Positions 1 through 5,758 of a stretch of 5,758 nt of DNA are shown piece by piece. A program made the translations under genes and the position numbers. Location: NCBI GenBank assembly GCA_002343335.1, contig DDSI01000134.1, positions 1 to 5,758 on the forward strand. Direction: 5' to 3'. How positions within the stretch are numbered: position 1 is the first letter of the stretch; the number at the start of each line of letters is the position of its first letter. The DNA is from Bacteriovoracaceae bacterium UBA2394 (lineage in GTDB: Bacteria > Bdellovibrionota > UBA2394). Below the pieces are notes generated by a model. The model did no database searches and was not told the origin of the DNA. It saw nothing but the letters and a program-made list of their open reading frames with translations.

Positions 1-1207
1 ACAGTATCGTATGCGGCAACAATGGAATGGACTGCTCATATTCATTGGGTTCCCGATGAATTCTCCAAATGGGTAATTGTTCCATCGGCGTATCCGCAGA
101 TTGTTCATGCAGGCGATTCAGTTGAGGACTAAGGTCGCGAATGGCCTGATCTAATTCGGGATAGGTTTGATCATCAACGGAGACGATTCCAAAGTTTACA
201 TCCTCGCCATCAGGGATTCGGCCTGCTGCAGGTTCGTCATTCCATTGAAACCAATCAGCCCCAAGAAAGAAGGGGGTTCCCGCGAGCCCGCTCGTCATCT
301 TCACATATCCTTCTGCGCGAGCCTTTTGATCCACCACTTCACCGCCACCAAATCCAAATTCATTGCGATTTCCGGAAAGGTTGTCTGTGGAGTGGAAGCC
401 ATACTCACTGATCAGGATCGGCTTTTCTCCGGATTGGTACATCATCTGAAAGAGGACTGGATCTAGTTTGGCATCGTTTGCGTAAACGTTGATCGATTGA
501 ACATCGACGAATGGTTTGGAAGCTTCGATGACATCGGCCGTAATGTAGCCGTGATAGCGAACTCCTAAGTTTAAATGGTTGGGATCATGCTTCTTCAATA
601 GCTGGGAGACAATACGGAAGTAATCCTTAGCGTACGGGGCGCGAGCGTTCCAATCGAGTTCATTATCGAGGTAGTAACCCACCAAATTCTTGTTTTGAAT
701 GAGGTCTTGGACTTGGGAGCGAATTGTCTCTTCGGCGCGAACGGCAAATTCCGGATCGTGAGGCTTCAGTTCCGGAAAATGCGCCCAAATATTGAGGTCT
801 CTCGAAATCGGCACATCCATTTGATGGAAAACCTTATGGCTCCATGCTCCGATGCCTTTGAATCCAGTTGAAAAAACCTGCGGGAGAGTCGCGCGAGCCC
901 ATTCTCGCACATCGTTTGATTGTAGATCGTGAAACCATTCTCGCTTCAGCTCTTGTTTCCAATGACTAGATACGTAATGTGGACCTTCGGCGTTACGAGA
1001 AAGCTGAAATGGCTGCACGGACGTAACCGTATTTAAAAATTCCCGCTCATTGGTCTCTGGGCGGATGAACCACCAAATCCCCTTGGCATCTTTCTCAATG
1101 CGCCAAAAGCCCTTCGTTCCCACGATGTGAGAGTTAGCGAGAACACTCTGCGAAAGCAGTGCGCACGCGACAACAAATAGACTGAATGAATACCCTCTCC
1201 GACCCAT
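1..1207 (-). CDS. Secreted clan GH-A glycoside hydrolase, agarase-like (partial, C-terminus outside window)
   Basis: Reading leftward from ATG at 1207, the frame stays open for 402 codons to the window edge, so the stop lies outside. Residues 1-24 form a Sec signal peptide (GRR n-region, hydrophobic core, probable cleavage after SVLA), so the enzyme is periplasmic or secreted. Residues about 33-50 (FWRIEKDAKGIWWFIRP) look like the N-terminal strand pair of agarase-like enzymes. A TIM-barrel-type region follows: GIGAW near 118-122, GYYLDNEL with Asn182-Glu183 as probable acid/base, PNHLNLGVRYHGY, SINVY, ILISEYGF with Glu268 as probable nucleophile, GADWFQWNDEP (316-326) and GEDVNFGIVSVDD (334-346). 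The Asn-Glu pair plus a second Glu on a later strand is the clan GH-A retaining arrangement. The sequence style resembles proteins annotated as beta-agarase or GH50-like, but the 85-residue gap between the two glutamates is shorter than I would expect for true GH50, so family and substrate are open. The start is supported by an AAGGG site six bases upstream. It lies 25 bases after the metalloprotease-like gene, probably in one transcript. Confidence 0.85.
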   Translation of the reverse strand, partial: MGRRGYSFSLFVVACALLSQSVLANSHIVGTKGFWRIEKDAKGIWWFIRPETNEREFLNTVTSVQPFQLSRNAEGPHYVSSHWKQELKREWFHDLQSNDVREWARATLPQVFSTGFKGIGAWSHKVFHQMDVPISRDLNIWAHFPELKPHDPEFAVRAEETIRSQVQDLIQNKNLVGYYLDNELDWNARAPYAKDYFRIVSQLLKKHDPNHLNLGVRYHGYITADVIEASKPFVDVQSINVYANDAKLDPVLFQMMYQSGEKPILISEYGFHSTDNLSGNRNEFGFGGGEVVDQKARAEGYVKMTSGLAGTPFFLGADWFQWNDEPAAGRIPDGEDVNFGIVSVDDQTYPELDQAIRDLSPQLNRLHEQSADTPMEQLPIWRIHREPNEYEQSIPLLPHTIL

Positions 1208-1213
1208 GATAAA

Positions 1214-1218
1214 CCCTT
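1214..1218 (-). promoter_or_regulatory. Shine-Dalgarno site of the glycoside hydrolase gene
   Basis: On the minus strand AAGGG lies six bases upstream of the ATG at 1207, in the short gap after the TAA of the preceding gene (1235-1233). It fixes the start of the glycoside hydrolase and shows that this gene has its own ribosome entry site even if it is co-transcribed with its neighbour. Confidence 0.7.
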
Positions 1219-1232
1219 AACCCAAAATTGTT

Positions 1233-1769
1233 TTAGGCTTTGCCTTTTGAGTAGGTCAATAGAAAGTGCTCGCTCTGAAGATAACTTGCGAAGAGGAATT
1301 CAAGTCGTGCAAACCAATTCTTAGAGCTGTTCGCGAGGATTTCCGCGATTTCCTGCATTTCTATAAAGGAAATCTTTTTTAGATCTTTTGAAAATTTTTT
1401 GAGCGCGGGTTCGTTTTGAATGAGGCTCTCACACCATCGAATGAATTCGAATTCATAGGCTTGAGCGACGCCGCCTTCGCCCGCTTTGGAGTAAGCAAAG
1501 AGCACCGCCACGATTTCATTTCTCAATCGGATTTCAGCCCGTTCTAGCGGATCGGAAATATCCGATGCCCGCTTCATCTTGCCGGATCGGTAGTCGCGGT
1601 AATGGCCGATTTCATGGGCGAGGGAGTCAGCGGTCGACACAATCAAATTTCGCTCGGGATCGAAGAATCCGTGAAGACCCTTACATCCACAGAGCGCCTC
1701 TAACTCGGCTTGGTTTTCGCAGAGCTGGATGAGGGGTTCGTCGGCGGAAAGGCGCAGTTCCTTCATCAT
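1233..1769 (-). CDS. Small HEIGH-motif metalloprotease-like protein of unknown family
   Basis: This start gives 178 residues. I do not recognise the exact family. The centre carries SLAHEIGHYRDY, with HEIGH at residues 52-56: the HExxH zinc-binding and catalytic motif of zincin metalloproteases. Downstream, RNEIVAVLFAY places Asn84-Glu85 where gluzincin-type families, including ImmA/IrrE-like proteins, often have the third zinc ligand; Glu76 or Glu79 are alternatives. Before the motif is a conserved-looking stretch, GLHGFFDPERNLIVSTADS, and three cysteines (17, 27, 29). The C-terminal half is helical and charged. No signal peptide or membrane segment is visible, so it should be cytoplasmic. 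The start is uncertain. The frame continues upstream to a TTG at 1907, adding 46 residues, but that TTG has no ribosome site and would overlap the start of the divergent gene. ATG at 1769 or 1766 is preferred, though neither has a strong ribosome site and the extension PWVSPALWRTYLSN is not obviously non-coding. It is followed at 25 bases by the glycoside hydrolase gene. Confidence 0.75.
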   Translation of the reverse strand: MMKELRLSADEPLIQLCENQAELEALCGCKGLHGFFDPERNLIVSTADSLAHEIGHYRDYRSGKMKRASDISDPLERAEIRLRNEIVAVLFAYSKAGEGGVAQAYEFEFIRWCESLIQNEPALKKFSKDLKKISFIEMQEIAEILANSSKNWFARLEFLFASYLQSEHFLLTYSKGKA

Positions 1770-1887
1770 CTTCAGCTTATCAGGGCTCCGTGTTCGATGC
1801 GGTGCGAAGGAGTAGAGGCAGTTAGATAGATAGGTCCTCCAAAGTGCTGGCGAAACCCACGGATAGGCGTGTAATTTCAGGCCTTTG
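1770..1887. promoter_or_regulatory. Divergent intergenic region expected to hold promoters for both operons
   Basis: These 118 bases separate the starts of the leftward and rightward gene sets, so promoters for both should lie here or slightly inside the flanking genes. I see no convincing sigma-70 pair on either strand. The best plus-strand match is TGTAAT at 1870-1875, 17 bases after a weak CTGGCG, but it would start transcription on top of the ribosome site of the downstream gene. A short tandem GATA-type repeat (TTAGATAGATAGG) is at 1822-1834. If the leftward gene really starts at TTG 1907, this whole stretch is coding on the minus strand. The regulatory role is inferred from layout only. 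Confidence 0.4.
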
Positions 1888-3978
1888 ATGGGACAGAATC
1901 GCGCCAAAAAATGGGTGCTTGGTCTGATAGGTGGAGGCGTCGTTTTATTGATCGGAGCCTATTTAACGCTCCTCTATGTGCAAACTTCATTCCTTAAAAA
2001 TACGCTTTTGCCGAAAGCCATTACCTATGTCGAAGCCAACTATCCTGCCAAGATTCAACTCGGCGATATTCAGCTCAGTATTTTTCGCGGCCTGGTCTTA
2101 AAGAAACTTAAGCTTCAGTTGAATACTGAAACAGCGACTATCGAAGCTGCGGTCGAAGAGGTTGGAGTTCGTTATAGCTTGTGGTCGCTGCTTTCGGATC
2201 GGTTTGTGATTCAAAGTATTCAAGTCGATGATGTGAGAATTGAGACGAATGCTCACATTAAGAAATCAAATGAGCCCGCTAAACCGATGCCTTCGATTTC
2301 CGAACTAAAGAAACAATTTGAGAAAGCCATCGCCGACATTCCGAAGGGCGTGGAGATTTCGGAAATCGATATTCAGCCGATTACTCTTTTGGCGCGGGTG
2401 AGAACCGATCAACAAGAGGTGAGCGCGGAGCTGCATCATTTGCAATTGCAAGCTGGCATCATGCTCGTGCCTGGGTCCTTACAGGTGAAGGCGGTTGCAA
2501 ATTTGCCCGAAGAAGTGAATTCGCGGGCGCAAAGAATTTCAGTGAAATTTTTGCCACCCTCAAAATCTCCGACTTTGGAATTGCAACCGTCAGCGAAGGT
2601 TCAAGTGGATTTCACCGATACACTCTTGGCGCTGGAGTTCTCTCTGCTCCCCTTTCGCAAGTTGGACGCGTTTCAGATCGAGATAGCTGATTTTATTTCC
2701 GGAAAATTGAGCCTGGCGGTTCAAGAGAAGGATCGCATCGTCATGGATTGTGAAGTGGATCTCCCCCAAATCAGACGCGACCAGGTTGTTTTTGCGGGTG
2801 GGAAATTTTCTCACAAAGCGGGTGTGGAAATTCTTCCGCATCTCAGAATGGAGCACTTGCTTTCTTTAAAGAGCGAAGGTGTAAAAACGGGCTTCGAAGC
2901 GCAAACCCCCGTCGCGCTTTTTGAGGACGGCCTCGAATTTGAAGGGGATATTCGTTACGACGATAAGCGTGGTGTCGATATAAAAAAATTAAATGTGAAC
3001 AATGCTTCAGGAAGTTTTCACTCCGAAGTCGCGGGACGGTTTACGACAAATCTGAAAGAACTCTCGGTGGGAGGAGAGCTTCGCGTCTTGGCAAATAAGT
3101 CTGGGGATGGAAAAAACACGGTGAAGGCTACGGGCTCAATGACATTGCCCTGGCGTGTCACACGCACCGGCGATGGGGTGATCGGCCTGCGGGGTACCTT
3201 GGATACACAAAATTTTTCGGCGCGATCGGATCAGTTTTCATTAGATGGATTCACTGCGAAGATCCCGCTTGAAATCCAGCTCTTGTGGCGAGGCGGCCTT
3301 GATCTTGGATTCGCTTCGGTTATCACGCGGAATCCCTTTGAGCGAGTCGATTACTCAGGAATTCGTCCTTACGTGACGAATTTCAATTCCAATCTCAAAG
3401 TGAAGAAGTTGAAAGTTCAAAATTATGAAGTGGGTCCGATTTTTGCCGATGTCGTCGTACGGCAGAATTATCTCATAGCGGAACAGTATCAGATGTCTCT
3501 TTTGGACGGAGTGGCGGCAGGTCATGTGTTTGTAGATTTATGGGAAAAGCGCCGACGGCTCGGATTTTTGGGCCGCGTGGCGGGGTTGAATCCTAAGTTA
3601 CTCACCCGCGCTCCGCCAACGGCTCGCGACAAGCGCATCAGTTCTCGCGTGGCCGTCATTTTTGATTTGAACAAATCCCTGGCCGAAGGTCGGCTCGATG
3701 TGACGGAAATTGGTCCTGAGCAACTGAAGTCTCTGATGGAAGTTTTGGATCCTCACTATAAAGACAGCAAGTTGAACCTTGCGCGCTCACTTCTGAAAGT
3801 AGGTTATCCCGAATATGTGGGCGTGCGAATGTCGCAGGGATTTATGGATATGAGCGTGGATCTCGGAGGGGTGGTATCCATTTCTGATTTAGGTATCGAA
3901 GGCGTTCCGCTCACGCCCGTGATCTCGCGAATGAAAGAGCAGTTTTTAGAGACAATCGCAAAACGCACTCAACGATAG
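1888..3978 (+). CDS. AsmA/YdbH-like inner-membrane-anchored envelope protein (putative intermembrane lipid transport)
   Basis: It encodes 696 residues from ATG 1888, preceded by a CAGG ribosome site six bases upstream; a TTG one codon earlier is possible but less likely. A short basic N-terminus (NRAKKW) leads into a single membrane segment at about residues 9-31, which leaves the rest in the periplasm. The segment after it (residues about 40-75, LLPKAITYVEANYPAK then QLSIFRGLVLKKLKLQL) is the typical start of AsmA-like proteins, and the remainder is almost entirely alternating hydrophobic/polar beta-strands, as in long beta-groove lipid-transfer proteins of the AsmA, TamB and YdbH group. Near the C-terminus are IGPEQLKSLMEVLDP (from residue 608) and NLARSLLKVGYPEYVGVRM (from residue 630), followed by more strands and a terminal helix. 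It is shorter than E. coli YdbH (about 880 residues). A small lipoprotein gene follows at nine bases, as ynbE follows ydbH. Family membership at the fold level is fairly secure; the lipid-transport role and the YdbH comparison are inference. Confidence 0.82.
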   Translation: MGQNRAKKWVLGLIGGGVVLLIGAYLTLLYVQTSFLKNTLLPKAITYVEANYPAKIQLGDIQLSIFRGLVLKKLKLQLNTETATIEAAVEEVGVRYSLWSLLSDRFVIQSIQVDDVRIETNAHIKKSNEPAKPMPSISELKKQFEKAIADIPKGVEISEIDIQPITLLARVRTDQQEVSAELHHLQLQAGIMLVPGSLQVKAVANLPEEVNSRAQRISVKFLPPSKSPTLELQPSAKVQVDFTDTLLALEFSLLPFRKLDAFQIEIADFISGKLSLAVQEKDRIVMDCEVDLPQIRRDQVVFAGGKFSHKAGVEILPHLRMEHLLSLKSEGVKTGFEAQTPVALFEDGLEFEGDIRYDDKRGVDIKKLNVNNASGSFHSEVAGRFTTNLKELSVGGELRVLANKSGDGKNTVKATGSMTLPWRVTRTGDGVIGLRGTLDTQNFSARSDQFSLDGFTAKIPLEIQLLWRGGLDLGFASVITRNPFERVDYSGIRPYVTNFNSNLKVKKLKVQNYEVGPIFADVVVRQNYLIAEQYQMSLLDGVAAGHVFVDLWEKRRRLGFLGRVAGLNPKLLTRAPPTARDKRISSRVAVIFDLNKSLAEGRLDVTEIGPEQLKSLMEVLDPHYKDSKLNLARSLLKVGYPEYVGVRMSQGFMDMSVDLGGVVSISDLGIEGVPLTPVISRMKEQFLETIAKRTQR

Positions 3979-3981
3979 GAG
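3977..3981 (+). promoter_or_regulatory. Shine-Dalgarno site of the lipoprotein gene, overlapping the upstream stop codon
   Basis: AGGAG lies six bases before the ATG at 3988 and shares two bases with the TAG (3976-3978) that ends the AsmA-like gene. The overlap points to co-transcription and likely coupled translation of the two genes, and it fixes the lipoprotein start. Confidence 0.8.
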
Positions 3982-3987
3982 TCAAAG

Positions 3988-4245
3988 ATGAAATCACTCA
4001 TGGGAATTGTTGGAATGGCCAGTTTAGTAGTCGGGTGCGCCCCTAAGGTCGTCGTGCTAGATCGACAGACGGTTTTGCAGTCGGAAGCGACGGGAGAATT
4101 TCCGGATCTAGAAACCCGCCTTCAAAAGAGAGCTATGAATACAGGTCCAAAAATGGTGGATCGCACCAAAGTGGCGGCAAAGAGGTCTGGAGAGCGCAAC
4201 ACGAATGTGCTTAATGGCGAACTCGCTCACGAGGCTTCGAAATAA
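3988..4245 (+). CDS. Small outer-membrane-type lipoprotein, YnbE-like in position and N-terminus
   Basis: It encodes 85 residues. Residues 1-17 are a lipoprotein signal (Lys at 2, hydrophobic core, lipobox LVVGC), so signal peptidase II should cleave before Cys17 and the cysteine should be lipidated. Ala at +2 rather than Asp suggests export to the outer membrane. The mature start, CAPKVVVLDRQTVLQS, has an alternating pattern suited to one beta-strand. The rest (residues about 36-85) is polar, Lys/Arg-rich, poor in hydrophobics and probably flexible. E. coli YnbE is also tiny, begins CTPRIEV after its lipobox, and pairs with YdbH by adding a strand to its C-terminal end. The match here is limited to size, gene order and the C-x-P-basic-hydrophobic start, and the tail differs, so YnbE-like is a hypothesis. 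It has a strong ribosome site and sits between the AsmA-like gene (nine bases upstream) and the propeller gene (one base downstream). Confidence 0.85.
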   Translation: MKSLMGIVGMASLVVGCAPKVVVLDRQTVLQSEATGEFPDLETRLQKRAMNTGPKMVDRTKVAAKRSGERNTNVLNGELAHEASK

Positions 4246-4246
4246 T

Positions 4247-5758
4247 ATGCGTTTAACGCTCGCAATTGCCTCAGGCATTTTGATCTCGCCGTCTCTTTTG
4301 TTGGCAGAAACTTACGCCGAAAAATCACTTCAGCAGAAAAATGAACTGATCTTGCCTCAACGTGTAACCGTTGGACCGACCGATTCGTTTCAAAGCGTGC
4401 TATCGCCCGATGGAACAACGCTTTATCACACCAGTAGCTCTAATTTGGCGATTCAAGTGTTTCGACAGAAAGTGGGTTTAGGATTTTCACAGCCACTTTT
4501 TGAAGAAAAATCCGATGCGAAGGATCCCGCGCTCAGTCCCGACGGAAACAAAATGGCTCTGACCTCCTTTAAGAAAGATGCCCGCGGAGATATTTGCATC
4601 GTGGAAGTTTCTTCAAAGAAAATGGAATGCCTGACGGGCCGAAGCACGGAAGATCGTTCTCCCTTTTGGGTCGGAGATGGTTTCATCGGGTTTCTTACGC
4701 GAGAAAATATCGAAGAGGCATTTAAACTCAGCATCGTGAAAGCTCAGTCCACTGCAGAAAAAGCCAGTCATGCGCTTTTGCAGGGGGAGATCTCGGATCC
4801 TACGGCGTCTTCAGAAATTCAAGGAGCCCGTTGGCTCGCGTATACGCGTTTGAAAGACCAGCGCAGCGTGATTGAAATTCGAAAACTTAACTCGCAGGCG
4901 ACGGGATTTCAGGTGGGAGAACCGCTTTCTATTGAAATCGATTTGCCGGGTTTCTCGAGCTTCGCGCAATTTGATCCTTCCGGGACTTATCTTTATTTTG
5001 GCCAGTACACGAGTGATACCAACAACGATCTTCAAGTGGATGGCCGCGATAAATCCGCAATCTATAGGGTGCGTGTGGCGGAAGTTCTGGCAGGAAAGAA
5101 GGATTTGTTTCCTGAGCCGCTGACGTCCATTGAAGCGAATTGCAATTATCCCGCGCCAACCCCTCATGGGCTGTTCATGACTTGTGCGCGGTTGGATGCG
5201 TCTAACGACGGTTCTCTTGAAATCTACCGACTTCCTACCGATGGAATGATTCCCGACCATTGGGATGAAAAGAAATTGCTGAGAGGGATTGAAACCAGTC
5301 GAACCTATAGCGATCGAATTCTCTTTCTCTACACTTTAAGTTCTCGCTATCCCGCCTATCGCACAAAGGTGCAGCTCGAAAAGGTTCTCAACAACTACCT
5401 TCTCGATGACCAATTGATGGCAGCGATTTTCTACGCTCGAAAATTGGATCAAATGGATGGGAAAGATGGGTTCTACAAATTGGTCGAAATCTCGGCGCGC
5501 GCTCGCTCGAAGCGCCGCCAAGAAGCCAAAGGTGCTCCGTCGGCTGCCTTTCGAAGTTATATCGAACAAGAAGTAGGCAACGTTCGGAGGTTGAGGGCTT
5601 TGCAACCGCAGTTTGCGCGCATTGTCGAAGCGGAATTAAAGCAGTTAGTTGGGGATGGCGGAGCCGCTACGCGCGTAGCGATTGATATCAAATTTGATCA
5701 AGTGAAGCAGCCGCTCGCGCTCTTTCAATTCGCCCGAGTTTTAGATGCCGCCCAAGAG
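4247..5758 (+). CDS. Periplasmic TolB/PD40-type beta-propeller protein with helical C-terminal region (partial)
   Basis: From ATG 4247 the frame is open for 504 codons to the window edge, so the C-terminus is missing. Residues 1-20 are a Sec signal peptide (core LAIASGILISPSLLL, probable cleavage after LLLA), with no lipobox. Residues about 45-330 carry PD40/WD40-like propeller signatures of the TolB type: SVLSPDGTTLYHTSS at 50, PALSPDGNKMALTS at 94 followed by GDICIVEV, and FAQFDPSGTYLYFGQ at 239. Between blades, DTNNDLQVDGRD (257-268) fits the 12-residue EF-hand calcium loop, with acidic or polar residues at positions 1, 3, 5, 7, 9 and 12. From about 355 onward the protein is helical and charged (NNYLLDDQLMAAIFYARKL, EAELKQLVGD) and may be TPR-like, although I cannot define repeats. 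The start is one base after the lipoprotein stop. The nearest GAGG is 12 bases upstream, which is long, so translation is probably coupled to the preceding gene. Its role is unknown; operon position suggests work with the AsmA-like protein and lipoprotein in the envelope. Confidence 0.85.
   Translation, partial: MRLTLAIASGILISPSLLLAETYAEKSLQQKNELILPQRVTVGPTDSFQSVLSPDGTTLYHTSSSNLAIQVFRQKVGLGFSQPLFEEKSDAKDPALSPDGNKMALTSFKKDARGDICIVEVSSKKMECLTGRSTEDRSPFWVGDGFIGFLTRENIEEAFKLSIVKAQSTAEKASHALLQGEISDPTASSEIQGARWLAYTRLKDQRSVIEIRKLNSQATGFQVGEPLSIEIDLPGFSSFAQFDPSGTYLYFGQYTSDTNNDLQVDGRDKSAIYRVRVAEVLAGKKDLFPEPLTSIEANCNYPAPTPHGLFMTCARLDASNDGSLEIYRLPTDGMIPDHWDEKKLLRGIETSRTYSDRILFLYTLSSRYPAYRTKVQLEKVLNNYLLDDQLMAAIFYARKLDQMDGKDGFYKLVEISARARSKRRQEAKGAPSAAFRSYIEQEVGNVRRLRALQPQFARIVEAELKQLVGDGGAATRVAIDIKFDQVKQPLALFQFARVLDAAQE
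5015..5050 (+). other. EF-hand-like calcium-binding loop within the propeller protein
   Basis: The codons specify Asp257-Thr-Asn259-Asn-Asp261-Leu-Gln263-Val-Asp265-Gly-Arg-Asp268, the spacing of a canonical EF-hand or dockerin loop. It is followed directly by a strand (SAIYRVRV). Loops of this kind occur between blades of some periplasmic PD40 proteins. Calcium binding is inferred from residues alone. Confidence 0.6.
5665..5680. repeat. Perfect 16-base palindrome inside the propeller gene
   Basis: CGCTACGCGCGTAGCG equals its own reverse complement. It lies within codons for Gly-Ala-Ala-Thr-Arg-Val-Ala, so it may simply reflect codon choice. No second copy was noticed in the window, and no poly-T tract follows, so it is not a terminator. 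Function unknown. Confidence 0.5.

Noticed and set aside
167..466. 99-codon plus-strand open frame
   Set aside because: It lies antisense to the glycoside hydrolase, whose frame carries clear catalytic motifs in this stretch; the plus-strand translation shows no domain pattern.
1827..1860. Minus-strand promoter-like pair TTTCGC, 17 bases, TATCTA
   Set aside because: Only two and three of six bases match the consensus hexamers, which is no better than chance.
1847..1875. Sigma-70-like pair CTGGCG, 17 bases, TGTAAT on the plus strand
   Set aside because: The -10 matches well but the -35 is poor, and the predicted transcript would begin about six bases before ATG 1888 and lose the ribosome site.
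2590..2856. 88-codon minus-strand open frame inside the AsmA-like gene
   Set aside because: Antisense shadow of a long gene with a consistent beta-strand pattern; no ribosome site or recognisable motif.
4227..5605. Several minus-strand frames (63-149 codons) and an 83-codon plus-strand frame
   Set aside because: All overlap the propeller gene, whose 504-codon open frame with signal peptide and SPDG motifs explains the region; the shadows have Arg-rich, motif-free translations.

Overview
The window looks like chromosomal DNA from a Gram-negative bacterium. It encodes an AsmA-type inner-membrane-anchored protein, a small outer-membrane-type lipoprotein and two proteins with Sec signal peptides, which together imply an inner membrane, a periplasm and an outer membrane. 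Base composition is roughly balanced and genes are tightly packed, with ordinary Shine-Dalgarno sites. The style (AsmA-like protein, PD40 propeller followed by helices) would suit a Bdellovibrionota or other 'deltaproteobacterial' lineage, but that placement is inference. I see no mobile element, tRNA, rRNA, CRISPR array or convincing terminator.

Layout: two genes run leftward and three run rightward from a divergent intergenic region at about 1770-1887. Leftward, first comes a small HEIGH-motif metalloprotease-like protein (1769 to 1233). After 25 bases comes a secreted clan GH-A glycoside hydrolase of agarase-like type (1207 to beyond position 1), which the window edge cuts after 402 codons.

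Rightward is a compact probable operon: a 696-residue AsmA/YdbH-like protein with one N-terminal membrane anchor (1888-3978), an 85-residue lipoprotein nine bases later (3988-4245), and one base later a signal-peptide protein with a TolB/PD40-type beta-propeller and a helical C-terminal region (4247 to beyond 5758).

The most interesting unit is the rightward operon. A large AsmA-like protein followed directly by a tiny lipoprotein whose mature start reads C-A-P-K-V-V-V recalls the E. coli YdbH-YnbE pair, which forms an inner-to-outer-membrane lipid bridge. The third gene adds a periplasmic propeller with a textbook EF-hand-like calcium loop. I therefore read the right half as a candidate envelope lipid-transport or envelope-maintenance operon. 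The left half is a separate unit that couples a possible zinc protein with a secreted polysaccharide-degrading enzyme; no functional link between the two halves is visible.
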